Source of the DNA: CBFDBF01 sp050287725
Lineage (GTDB): Bacteria; Pseudomonadota; Gammaproteobacteria; Chromatiales; Chromatiaceae
Reading direction: 5' to 3'
NCBI GenBank assembly: GCA_050287725.1
Contig: JBNKCL010000073.1
Coordinates: forward strand, 1-19,138
DNA length: 19,138 nucleotides
The first letter of the stretch is position 1. Every line of letters starts with the position of its first letter. The notes beneath the pieces are model-generated. The model saw only the letters and a list, made by a program, of their open reading frames with translations, was not told where the DNA came from and ran no database searches. Of this stretch, positions 1 to 6,595 are shown piece by piece. A program made the translations under genes and the position numbers.

Positions 1-330
1 CCGCAGCAGGCCACCATCGGCAGCCTGTTGACCCATGTGCGGCGCGGGGATGTGGTGATGGTCCACTCGCTGCGGCGCGGTGCCGCCGAGGCGATCGAGG
101 CGGTGGCGCACGGCGATCCGAGTTCCTCCAAGGTGGTGGGGCGCATGATCGAGGAGATCGACCTGCCGCGCGGCGCCACCATCGGCGCCATCGTTCGTGG
201 CGAGGAGGTGCTGATCGCCCATCACGATACCCTGATCGAATCGGGCGACCATGTGATCCTGTTTCTGGTGGATAAGCGCCGTATCCCGGACGTGGAGAAG
301 CTGTTCCAGGTCGGGGTTACCTTTCTGTGA
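1..330 (+). CDS. trkA: Trk potassium uptake system protein TrkA (3' end only)
   Basis: The reading frame is open from the first base and ends at 330, so only the last 109 residues are present. TrkA is the cytoplasmic NAD(H)-binding regulatory subunit of the TrkG/TrkH potassium channel. The visible part is the second RCK_C (TrkA_C) domain. Motifs such as SLRRGAAEAIEAVAHGD, VVGR, GAIVRGEEVLIA and GDHVILFL match the E. coli TrkA C-terminus closely and in order. The protein ends normally with a short hydrophobic tail. The N-terminal Rossmann domains lie upstream of the window. A weak AEC permease start follows 60 bp downstream on the same strand; trkH, often a neighbour, is not there. Identification is firm from sequence recall; I cannot check the rest of the gene. 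Confidence 0.93.
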   Translation, partial: PQQATIGSLLTHVRRGDVVMVHSLRRGAAEAIEAVAHGDPSSSKVVGRMIEEIDLPRGATIGAIVRGEEVLIAHHDTLIESGDHVILFLVDKRRIPDVEKLFQVGVTFL

Positions 331-389
331 ATCGACTGCTGGTTTCGAGTCGGTCTCGAGCCATCGTGAACCGACGCGGTATTTTCTGA

Positions 390-1310
390 ATGTTGACGGT
401 CCTGGGGCAGATGGCCCTGCTGATGGGCTTCGGCGTCTGCTGGCGGCTGTTCCGGCCTCTGGGGCTGGATGCCGACACTCTGCGCCAGGCGATCTCCGGA
501 CTGGTGTTTGTGCTGCTGCTGCCCGCTCTGGTGCTGCTGGTACTGTGGCAGGCGCCGCTGGGGTTGGATTCCCTGCAGATCGCCGGGGTGGCGGCCATCG
601 TGGTGTTGTTGGGGGTGGCGCTCGGCAGAACCTTTTACCTGCTGGTGCCGCGCTTGCCCAGAACCACACTGGGTGCACTGTTGCTGGCGGCGGGCTGGCC
701 CAACGCGACCTACCTCGGACTGCCGGTGCTGGAACAGACGCTGGGGCCGTGGGCGCGCGCCGTGGCCGTGCAATACGATCTGTTTGCCTGTACCCCGCTG
801 TTGCTGACCGTCGGGATCCTGCTGGCCCGGAGCCACGGTGAAGCGACAGTCAACGAGAGTCCGCTACGGGCGCTGCTCAAGGTGCCGCCGCTCTGGGCGG
901 CGTTGCTCGGGGTGTCCCTGAATCTTGCCGGAGTTCCCCTGCACCCGTGGCTTGCGGGGGCGTTGGAGCGGTTGGCGGCCACCGTGCCGCCGTTGATGCT
1001 GCTGGCCCTCGGGATGGGGTTGCGGTGGGACACCCTGCGCCTGCGCCAGCTCTCGCTGCTGGTCCCGATACTCTTGATCCAGTTGTTGCTGCAACCGGCG
1101 GCGGCCCTGCTGCTGGTCGCTTGGTTCCACGTTACACCGCAGCTGCAGACAGGGATCGTGCTGGAGGCGGCGATGCCCACCATGGTCCTGGGGATCGTGC
1201 TGTGTGACCGCTACCGACTCGATTCCGGTTTGTATGCCGCCGCGGTGTTTCTCTCCACCCTGTTGAGTCTGCTGTCACTGCCCCTCTGGTTCTCCTGGCT
1301 CGGCGGTTAA
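390..1310 (+). CDS. AEC family transporter (auxin efflux carrier / malate permease type)
   Basis: A 306-residue, very hydrophobic protein with about ten membrane segments spread over its whole length and short polar loops. This is the size and pattern of the bacterial AEC family (Mem_trans, PF03547), whose members export or import malate, malonate or other organic acids. The split into two five-helix halves around a polar middle (roughly residues 145-165, with RSHGEATVNESPLRALLKV) fits the family. The substrate cannot be read from sequence. The start at 390 is the first ATG after trkA; its ribosome site is weak, and the in-frame stop at 387-389 excludes a start further upstream. It shares strand with trkA across a 60-bp gap, so co-transcription is possible. 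No terminator with a T-run is visible after the stop. Confidence 0.82.
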   Translation: MLTVLGQMALLMGFGVCWRLFRPLGLDADTLRQAISGLVFVLLLPALVLLVLWQAPLGLDSLQIAGVAAIVVLLGVALGRTFYLLVPRLPRTTLGALLLAAGWPNATYLGLPVLEQTLGPWARAVAVQYDLFACTPLLLTVGILLARSHGEATVNESPLRALLKVPPLWAALLGVSLNLAGVPLHPWLAGALERLAATVPPLMLLALGMGLRWDTLRLRQLSLLVPILLIQLLLQPAAALLLVAWFHVTPQLQTGIVLEAAMPTMVLGIVLCDRYRLDSGLYAAAVFLSTLLSLLSLPLWFSWLGG

Positions 1311-1360
1311 GCCTTTCCCCCTTTCGTGGTTTTCGGCCGTTGCCGTTCAGGCGCGGTTCA

Positions 1361-1420
1361 TGGTGCTCCCCCTAGACTGAACCCGAGTCTGAAAAAGTAA
1401 CCAACGAAACAGGAGCACCA
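1361..1420 (+). promoter_or_regulatory. Inverted repeat able to hide the ribosome site of the next gene
   Basis: A perfect 9-bp inverted repeat (TGGTGCTCC at 1361-1369, GGAGCACCA at 1412-1420) ends two bases before the start codon at 1423. The right arm contains the GGAG of the Shine-Dalgarno sequence (1411-1415). A shorter inner repeat, AGACT/AGTCT (1374-1378, 1386-1390), would stack inside it. If the transcript begins upstream of 1361, the folded leader would block translation. If instead TAGACT at 1373 is a -10 box, the left arm is not transcribed and the repeat could only act as a DNA site. No convincing promoter decides between these. Confidence 0.5.
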
Positions 1421-1422
1421 AT

Positions 1423-1833
1423 ATGAAAATCGTAACCAAAACATTGTTGATCGGTCTGCTTGGAATGGGCGTGGTACTGCCGGCGATGGCGGGACCCGGG
1501 TTTGGTCCGAACTGGAACCAGGAGCAGCGAATCGAAGCCGGATTGCGCAGCGGGCAGCTGACGGTGGCCGAGGTGCGCATCCTCCGAAACGAGCAGGCGC
1601 AAATCCGCCAACTGCAGCGTACCTTTCTGCGTGACGGGCGTCTGAATCAGCGGGAGCGCCGGATTCTGGAACAGCGCCGGGAACGGGCCAGTCGCCATAT
1701 CTACCAGCTGGCGCATAACAACCAGCAGCGCAATCGCTGGAGAGTCCAAAATCGGGAGCAGAATCATACCCCGTGGGGCGGCGGAACCGAGCGCGGGTAT
1801 CAGTCCGATTTCGGTTACGGTCGCCGCGGGTGA
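1423..1833 (+). CDS. Small secreted Arg/Gln-rich helical protein of unknown function
   Basis: A 136-residue protein with a clear Sec signal peptide: a Lys-containing start, a hydrophobic core at residues 7-19 and a probable cleavage after PAMA (residue 23/24), leaving about 113 residues in the periplasm. The mature part is almost all helix-forming, rich in Arg, Gln and Glu. It contains the pattern LTVAEVRILRNEQAQIRQ, then DGRLNQRERRILEQRRERAS, then an IYQLAHN segment. I recall similar short exported proteins annotated as hypothetical in many proteobacteria, but know no function. The start has a good ribosome site, AGGAG at 1411-1415, seven bases upstream. That site lies inside an inverted repeat, so translation may be controlled. 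The gene stands alone and converges on the next gene. Confidence 0.8.
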   Translation: MKIVTKTLLIGLLGMGVVLPAMAGPGFGPNWNQEQRIEAGLRSGQLTVAEVRILRNEQAQIRQLQRTFLRDGRLNQRERRILEQRRERASRHIYQLAHNNQQRNRWRVQNREQNHTPWGGGTERGYQSDFGYGRRG

Positions 1834-1843
1834 CCCGCTGGAA

Positions 1844-1912
1844 GGACCCCGCCGGCTGCCGCATCCGAATAGGAGTTCGGCGGCCTGCGGGGTCCGGCCC
1901 GCACGGGCCGGA
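1844..1912. repeat. Overlapping GC-rich inverted repeats between convergent genes
   Basis: Two perfect inverted repeats fill the gap between the small secreted protein and the convergent thioredoxin-fold gene. GGACCCCGC (1844-1852) pairs with GCGGGGTCC (1887-1895), and TCCGGCCC (1893-1900) pairs with GGGCCGGA (1905-1912) around a four-base loop. They share bases 1893-1895, so they compete at their ends. Neither is followed by a T-run on either strand. They may still stop or protect converging transcripts; a canonical intrinsic terminator is not seen. Confidence 0.5.
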
Positions 1913-2551
1913 TCATCCCTTGTGCAGTAGTATCGTCCGGCTCTCTTGCGCGATCTCCCGGACATGTATATCGGTATCGTTCGCCAGGAGTTCCACGGTC
2001 GGTAGCGCCTCCGGGCTGTGGGTGAGTCCCAGATAGTGGCAGGCGTCCGCCCGCAGCGCGGCGTTCTCGGACCGGCAGAGACGAACCAATTCCGATAGCC
2101 CGGATTTCAGCAGCTCGCTTCCCTCCAACTCCTCCAGGACCGCACTCACCCCGATACGCACCGGCAGCGGGGTCTCGGCGTCTTCCAGCAGCTTCAGCAG
2201 TGCGCCGAAGGTGTCCGGGTGTTGTCGGAGGGTCGCCACCACCTGCGGCAGACGGCGATGTTCCAGCAGATCGCGGTAGTAAGGTCCGAACCCGGTATGG
2301 GCGGACGCCCGCTCGGCCCAGGTGCGGAGCTCTCCCAGGGTTCGCTCCCCCTCCAATTCGAACAAACCGAGCCGGGTCCAGGGCGCGGAACGAATGCCGG
2401 CCGCGGCCGCCCGCTCCGGCTGGGCGGTAATATCCACCACCTCCAGATCCCCGACTACCCCCTCCGCGACCAGGGTTTCCAGCGCCTTGCGCACCCCGTG
2501 GCAAAATCCACAGTGGGGCGAGATCCATAACAGTGCATCGGGTCGGGTCAT
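1913..2551 (-). CDS. Thioredoxin-fold protein with CxxC site and HEAT-like C-terminus
   Basis: A 212-residue cytoplasmic protein with two parts. Residues 1-75 look like a glutaredoxin/thioredoxin fold: a first strand (ALLWIS), an active-site-like CGFC (Cys14, Cys17), the strand DLEVVDI, and SAPWT, which supplies the usual cis-proline. Residues about 105-212 form short helical pairs typical of HEAT repeats (for example VRIGVSAVLEELEG and LRADACHYLGL). It may be a thiol-disulfide protein whose HEAT part binds a partner; the partner is unknown. I chose the ATG at 2551 because it lies directly before the first strand; an in-frame TTG at 2584 would add 11 poorly structured residues. No strong ribosome site is visible. 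It diverges from aprBA, so the two may share a control region. Confidence 0.78.
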   Translation of the reverse strand: MTRPDALLWISPHCGFCHGVRKALETLVAEGVVGDLEVVDITAQPERAAAAGIRSAPWTRLGLFELEGERTLGELRTWAERASAHTGFGPYYRDLLEHRRLPQVVATLRQHPDTFGALLKLLEDAETPLPVRIGVSAVLEELEGSELLKSGLSELVRLCRSENAALRADACHYLGLTHSPEALPTVELLANDTDIHVREIAQESRTILLHKG

Positions 2552-2645
2552 TGTTCGTGTTTTCACGGGGTCAGGGGCTGACAAGAATAGCGCCGGCAGC
2601 CGGAAAAGGACAAAAAAACACCCAATAAGGCAAATTTATGGACGT

Positions 2646-2665
2646 TGCCAAAAAACTGTTTGGCA
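2646..2665. promoter_or_regulatory. Perfect dyad TGCCAAA-N6-TTTGGCA, possible operator
   Basis: Two 7-base arms (2646-2652 and 2659-2665) form a perfect inverted repeat around AAACTG. The right arm overlaps the proposed -35 box of the aprBA promoter, the usual place for a repressor or close-binding activator site. A T-rich stretch (CTTTTTATT) follows, so it could also be a weak terminator, but no plus-strand gene lies upstream to be terminated. The binding protein is unknown. Confidence 0.5.
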
Positions 2666-2689
2666 CTTTTTATTCCAACTCTTTATGGT
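2660..2689 (+). promoter_or_regulatory. Candidate sigma-70-type promoter for aprBA
   Basis: TTGGCA (2660-2665, five of six matches to the -35 consensus) is followed after 18 bp by TATGGT (2684-2689, four of six matches to the -10 consensus). A start near 2696 would leave a leader of about 220 bases before aprB. It is the best match in the gap but is unproven. Confidence 0.4.
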
Positions 2690-2918
2690 GGACAGCCCTG
2701 CAACCGGGGGCGGTGTGGTATGTCCCAACCCTGGTAGCGCCGAGAGGCGCCCCTTAGGCGCGAGAAGAATCGTCGCCGGTGATCCCGCGGATCGGCCGGC
2801 CAGTCAGGGAAGTGACCGAATTTGAGATCTAGCGGCCGGGACTTCCGGTCAACGACTCGAGAGTTAGCCGCCGTTGGGCGGCGTGTAATCACTGCAGTGA
2901 ACCTAGGAGATAAGCACC

Positions 2919-3386
2919 ATGCCAAGTTTTGTGCGTACCGAAAAGTGTGATGGCTGCAAGGGTCAGGACAAGACCGCTTGCATGTACATCTGCCCGCATA
3001 ACCTCATGAAGCTGGATAAGGACGGTTCCGAGACCGGCCATGAGATGCGCGCCTTCAATCAGGAGCCTGAGCAGTGCTGGGAATGCTACTCCTGCATCAA
3101 GATCTGCCCGCAACAGGCCATTGAGGCGCGTCCTTACGCCGACATCGTGCCGCTGGGTGGTTCTGTACAGCCCCTGCGCGGTACCGATTCCATTATGTGG
3201 ACCATCAAGTTCCGCAACGGCACCATGAAGCGTTTCAAGTTCCCCATTCGTACCACTCCGGAAGGTTCCATCGATCCGTACGCCGGCAAGCCGGCTGCTG
3301 ATATCAGCAAGATCAAGGAGCCCGGGTACTTCGTACAGTGCAACGGTTACCGCACCGGTGATCCGAGCGAACTGATCCGCAAGTAA
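2919..3386 (+). CDS. aprB: Adenylylsulfate reductase, beta subunit
   Basis: AprB is the ferredoxin-like electron-transfer subunit of APS reductase, which in sulfur oxidisers runs in the direction sulfite + AMP to APS in the cytoplasm. The 155-residue protein has two [4Fe-4S] motifs in its N-terminal half: Cys10, Cys13, Cys21 and Cys25, then Cys53, Cys56, Cys59 and Cys63. The extended spacing of the first motif (CDGCKGQDKTACMYIC) is characteristic of AprB. The C-terminal part (about residues 70-155) is the tail that wraps around AprA. The start has a good ribosome site, AGGAGA, about eight bases upstream. aprA follows after 53-59 bp. Codons are strongly biased, as expected for an abundant catabolic enzyme. 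The gene usually placed before it in many purple sulfur bacteria, aprM, is absent here. Confidence 0.96.
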   Translation: MPSFVRTEKCDGCKGQDKTACMYICPHNLMKLDKDGSETGHEMRAFNQEPEQCWECYSCIKICPQQAIEARPYADIVPLGGSVQPLRGTDSIMWTIKFRNGTMKRFKFPIRTTPEGSIDPYAGKPAADISKIKEPGYFVQCNGYRTGDPSELIRK

Positions 3387-3389
3387 TCG

Positions 3390-3415
3390 GGATTTCCAGA
3401 CTGGAATCCTTTTTT
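3390..3415 (+). terminator. Terminator-like hairpin between aprB and aprA
   Basis: GGATTTCCA (3390-3398) pairs with TGGAATCC (3402-3409), with one bulged T and a three-base loop, and is followed at once by six T's (3410-3415). It begins three bases after the aprB stop and has the form of an intrinsic terminator, although the stem is short and bulged. Because aprA lies just downstream and must be expressed with aprB, it would act as a partial terminator, a processing site or a stabilising 3' end for an aprB transcript. Confidence 0.5.
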
Positions 3416-3445
3416 CGATACCAAATTTTAACGAGGTAAATGAGA

Positions 3446-5446
3446 ATGGCTGGAGAATTTGGAAATCCTGAAGTCGTCCAGGAAGAGGTTGATATCCTCA
3501 TCATCGGCGGCGGTATGGGCGCCTGCGGCGCTGCGTACGAAATCGGTCCTTGGGTCGAAGCCGCCGGCGGCGACATCAAGGTTAAATTGGTCGACAAGGC
3601 CGCCATGGACCGTTCCGGTGCCGTGGCCCAGGGTTTGTCCGCCATCAACACCTACATCGGTCCCGAGCAGGATCCGGCGGACTATGCCCGCATGGTCTCC
3701 AACGACCTGATGGGCATCACCCGTGACGACCTGGCTTACGACCTGGGTCGCCATGTGGACGAGTCCGTGCACCTGTTCGAAGAGTGGGGCCTGCCGATCT
3801 GGAAGACCGACGAGAGCGGCGAGCGTCACGACGGCGCCCAGGGCATGACCTCCCTGAAGGACGGTGGCAAGCCGGTGCGTTCCGGTAAGTGGCAGATCAT
3901 GATCAACGGTGAATCCTACAAGTGGATCGTCGCCGAGGCCGCCAAGAAGGCGCTGGGGATGGATAACATCCAGGAGCGTATCTTCATCGTCAAGCTGGTC
4001 AACGACAAGAACGACCCGAACCGCGTCGCCGGTGCCGTCGGTTTCTCCGTCCGCGATCACAAGCTGTTCGTCTACAAGTTCAAGGCCTGTCTGCTGGTAG
4101 CCGGCGGCTGCGTCAACATCTTCCGTCCCCGTTCCGTGGGCGAAGGTCAGGGCCGTGCCTGGTACCCGGTCTGGAACGCCGGTTCCACCTACGCCATGGC
4201 GGCCGAGGCCGGTGCCGAGTTGACCATGATGGAAAACCGTTTCGTACCCGCCCGCTTCAAGGACGGTTACGGCCCGGTAGGCGCCTGGTTCCTGCTGTTC
4301 AAATCCCAGGCCACCAACGCCTTCGGCGAAATCTACATGCAGCGCAACAAGGAGATGCTGAACGACTATCCGCCGTATGGTCAGGCTGCCGTTCCCGCCT
4401 CCTGTCTGCGTAACCACCTGATGCTGAAGGAGATGAAGGAAGGCCGCGGCCCCATCTGGATGGACACCGTGACCGCCCTCGCCAACCTGCGCGAGACCCT
4501 CTCTCCCCGCGAAGTGAAGCATCTGGAAGCGGAAGCCTGGGAAGACTTCCTCGACATGTGTGTCGGCCAGTGCGGCATCTGGGCCGGTGAGAACATCGAG
4601 CCGGAGAAGAAGAACTCCGAGCTGATGCCCACCGAACCCTACCTGCTGGGTTCCCATTCCGGCTGCTGCGGTATCTGGGTCTCCGGTCCGGAAGACCTCG
4701 GTGCTCCCACCGACGAAACCGAGGGTGGTATCCCCGAGCATCTGCCGAAGGGCTGGAACTGGGGCTATCGCGGCATGACCACCGTCAAAGGGCTGTTCAC
4801 CGCCGCTGACGGCGTCGGCGCCTCCGGTCACAAGTTCTCCTCCGGCTCCCATGCTGAAGGTCGTATTGCGGCCAAGGCAATGGTGCAGTTCGTGATGGAC
4901 AACAAGGACTGGACGCCGGAGCTGGATACCGACGTGGATACCCTGATGGAAGAGATCTATCGTCCGGTGCGTAACTTCCTGGAGCACAAGGACTACTCCA
5001 CCGCGATCGACGTGAACCCCAACTACGTCACCCCGCGGATGCTGCAGTTCCGCCTGCAGAAGATCATGGACGAGTACGTTGCCGGTGTGGCCACCTACTA
5101 CACCACCAACGAGCACATGCTGGCGGAAGCCGAGAAGAAGTTGGAAATGTTGAAGGAAGACGCCCTGAAGATGCGCGCCAAGGACCTGCACGAGCTGCTG
5201 CGGGCCTGGGAGAACTACCACCGCATCCTCACCGCGGAAGCCCACATGAAACACATCCAGTTCCGTGAGGAGTCCCGCTACCCGGGCTTCTACTATCGCA
5301 TGGACAAGAACTTCGTGGACGAAGAGAACTGGAAGTGCTTTGTGAACTCCATCTATGACAAGAAGACCCATACCTGGACCTGCTTCAAGCGGGCCCATGT
5401 GGATCTGGTCGACAAGACCAAGCTGTTCAAGGCCGGCGGTCATTAA
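3446..5446 (+). CDS. aprA: Adenylylsulfate reductase, alpha subunit
   Basis: AprA is the FAD-containing catalytic subunit of APS reductase and belongs to the fumarate reductase/succinate dehydrogenase flavoprotein family. The 666-residue length is normal. The N-terminal dinucleotide-binding motif DILIIGGGMGACGAA starts at residue 16, and a second FAD region (GLFTAADGVGASGHK) lies near residue 450. Arg265 (in MENRFVPARF) and His404 (in GSHSGCCGIW) probably correspond to the conserved Arg and His of the Archaeoglobus active site. I prefer the ATG at 3446: GAGG at 3433-3436 lies nine bases before it but only three before the ATG at 3440. Partner aprB is immediately upstream and a strong terminator follows. 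Codon bias is strong. No qmoABC genes follow, although they often accompany aprBA in one lineage of sulfur oxidisers. Confidence 0.97.
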   Translation: MAGEFGNPEVVQEEVDILIIGGGMGACGAAYEIGPWVEAAGGDIKVKLVDKAAMDRSGAVAQGLSAINTYIGPEQDPADYARMVSNDLMGITRDDLAYDLGRHVDESVHLFEEWGLPIWKTDESGERHDGAQGMTSLKDGGKPVRSGKWQIMINGESYKWIVAEAAKKALGMDNIQERIFIVKLVNDKNDPNRVAGAVGFSVRDHKLFVYKFKACLLVAGGCVNIFRPRSVGEGQGRAWYPVWNAGSTYAMAAEAGAELTMMENRFVPARFKDGYGPVGAWFLLFKSQATNAFGEIYMQRNKEMLNDYPPYGQAAVPASCLRNHLMLKEMKEGRGPIWMDTVTALANLRETLSPREVKHLEAEAWEDFLDMCVGQCGIWAGENIEPEKKNSELMPTEPYLLGSHSGCCGIWVSGPEDLGAPTDETEGGIPEHLPKGWNWGYRGMTTVKGLFTAADGVGASGHKFSSGSHAEGRIAAKAMVQFVMDNKDWTPELDTDVDTLMEEIYRPVRNFLEHKDYSTAIDVNPNYVTPRMLQFRLQKIMDEYVAGVATYYTTNEHMLAEAEKKLEMLKEDALKMRAKDLHELLRAWENYHRILTAEAHMKHIQFREESRYPGFYYRMDKNFVDEENWKCFVNSIYDKKTHTWTCFKRAHVDLVDKTKLFKAGGH

Positions 5447-5486
5447 TCGCCCCGGTCTGCACCGCAAGGTGTAAGTGGTAAAATGA

Positions 5487-5518
5487 GGTCCGGGTGCCGT
5501 AAGGCGCCCGGACCTTTT
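5487..5518 (+). terminator. Strong intrinsic terminator after aprA
   Basis: A 12-bp stem (5487-5498 with 5503-5514, one G-T pair) closes a GTAA tetraloop and is followed by TTTTCTTCTTT. It lies 40 bases after the aprA stop and ends the aprBA transcription unit, separating it from the YkgJ-type gene. Confidence 0.88.
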
Positions 5519-5667
5519 CTTCTTTCAGGTCGGTCTGTAAATGAACGCCTGTTGGCGCTGCCGAAAGAGCCAAATCGGCAAATACTTGGAAATTCCACGT
5601 TAATTGGCGTCCATTTGCGGATTACCATTCAGTCCATGAGTGGTTTTGAAATTGTGAGCGGTATCTT

Positions 5668-6555
5668 ATGAACGAAAAATTCGACCTTCCCTTTGAGAGC
5701 GACATGGTTCCCCAGAAGTTGGAGCTTGGTTCGAACCTTCAGTTCGATTGTCATCCCGGGGTCTCCTGTTACAACGCCTGTTGCAAGCGGGCCGACATCA
5801 CGTTGACGCCGTATGACGTGATTCGTCTGAAGGATCGCCTGCAACTTTCGACGGCGGATTTTCTGAAGCAGCACACTTCCCCCTATGCCATGGATCAGCA
5901 CGGCTTGCCGGGTCTCAAGATGCGCACCGACGATGAAGGGGCCTGCCTGTTCGTGACGGAAGAGGGTTGCAGCGTCTATAGCGATCGTCCTACCGCCTGC
6001 CGCTATTATCCGCTGGGGCATATGGCGATGAAGACGGTGGATGCCAAACAGGACGAGACCTATTTCTTCCTGGTCAAGGAGGAACACTGCAAGGGTCACG
6101 AAGAGGCGAAGGTGCGGACCATTTCCGAATACCGCAAGGACCTGGGGATCGTCGATTATGACGGCTACAACCGGGAGTGGCTGCAGATCATGCTGAAGAA
6201 GAAATCGGCCGGCCCCACCGTGGGTCAGCCGCCGGAGAGCACTCTGCAGCTGTTCTTCATGGCCTCCTACGACATGGATCGCTTCCGGCGTTTCGTACTG
6301 AGCGATCAGTTCCGTTCCACCTACGCGGTTGACGACGGCACTTACGAGGTGCTGAAGAAGGAAGACGTCGCGCTGATGCAGTTCGGGGTGCGGTTCATGA
6401 AGCAGGTCTTCTTCGGCGAGCGCACCATCGCGGAAAAGGAAGGGGCTTGGGAGAAGCGGGTGACCGAGCGCCAGGAGGTGTGGGATATGCGCCGCGAGGC
6501 CGAGATCGCACGGCGGCAGGCGGAGGAAGACGAAAAGTACAAGAACGACGTCTGA
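5668..6555 (+). CDS. YkgJ family cysteine cluster protein
   Basis: A 295-residue cytoplasmic protein with the YkgJ/CxxCxxCC-type domain (PF03692), thought to bind zinc or an iron-sulfur cluster. Cysteines are at 28, 34, 38 and 39, then 93, 101 and 111, the last in DRPTACRYYPLG, a hallmark of the family. No reaction is established for the family. The C-terminal 45 residues are highly charged and helical (about 250-295), probably a coiled coil, beyond the usual domain. The ATG at 5668 overlaps the stop of a possible 11-residue upstream peptide starting at 5636 (TTATGA overlap). It follows the aprBA terminator by about 150 bp, so it is likely a separate unit. The gap contains a dyad, TGCCGA-N10-TCGGCA (5559-5580). 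A link to APS reductase is only suggested by position. Confidence 0.86.
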   Translation: MNEKFDLPFESDMVPQKLELGSNLQFDCHPGVSCYNACCKRADITLTPYDVIRLKDRLQLSTADFLKQHTSPYAMDQHGLPGLKMRTDDEGACLFVTEEGCSVYSDRPTACRYYPLGHMAMKTVDAKQDETYFFLVKEEHCKGHEEAKVRTISEYRKDLGIVDYDGYNREWLQIMLKKKSAGPTVGQPPESTLQLFFMASYDMDRFRRFVLSDQFRSTYAVDDGTYEVLKKEDVALMQFGVRFMKQVFFGERTIAEKEGAWEKRVTERQEVWDMRREAEIARRQAEEDEKYKNDV

Positions 6556-6595
6556 GAAGACCTCAGGCGGTACGATGCGGCGCCAAGCCCCGTTT

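Larger units (their letters stand above)
2552..2918 (+). other. Intergenic control region upstream of aprBA
   Basis: The 367 bp between the divergent thioredoxin-fold gene and aprB hold no convincing gene. The first part (2605-2690) is AT-rich and carries a perfect dyad and a probable promoter, annotated separately. The rest would be a long aprB 5' leader of about 220 bases. It has several short GC-rich inverted repeats, including TGACCG/CGGTCA (2812-2817, 2846-2851) and GCCGCC/GGCGGC (2867-2872, 2877-2882, four-base loop). The last sits about 20 bases before the aprB ribosome site AGGAGA and does not cover it. Confidence 0.6.

Noticed and set aside
2661..2677. Sigma-54-like TGGCAC upstream of aprB
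   Set aside because: The GC needed at -12 is missing (ATTCC follows the five-base spacer), so it is not a sigma-54 promoter.
3428..5467. A 679-codon open frame antisense to aprA
   Set aside because: It lies exactly opposite aprA and its translation is low-complexity (rich in Val, His, Gly, Gln and Leu). It arises because aprA uses strongly biased C/G-ending codons, which rarely create antisense stops.
5650..5661. AATTGTGAGCGG identical to half of the E. coli lac operator
   Set aside because: The second half-site is absent, and no lac-type regulator or sugar gene is near; taken as chance.
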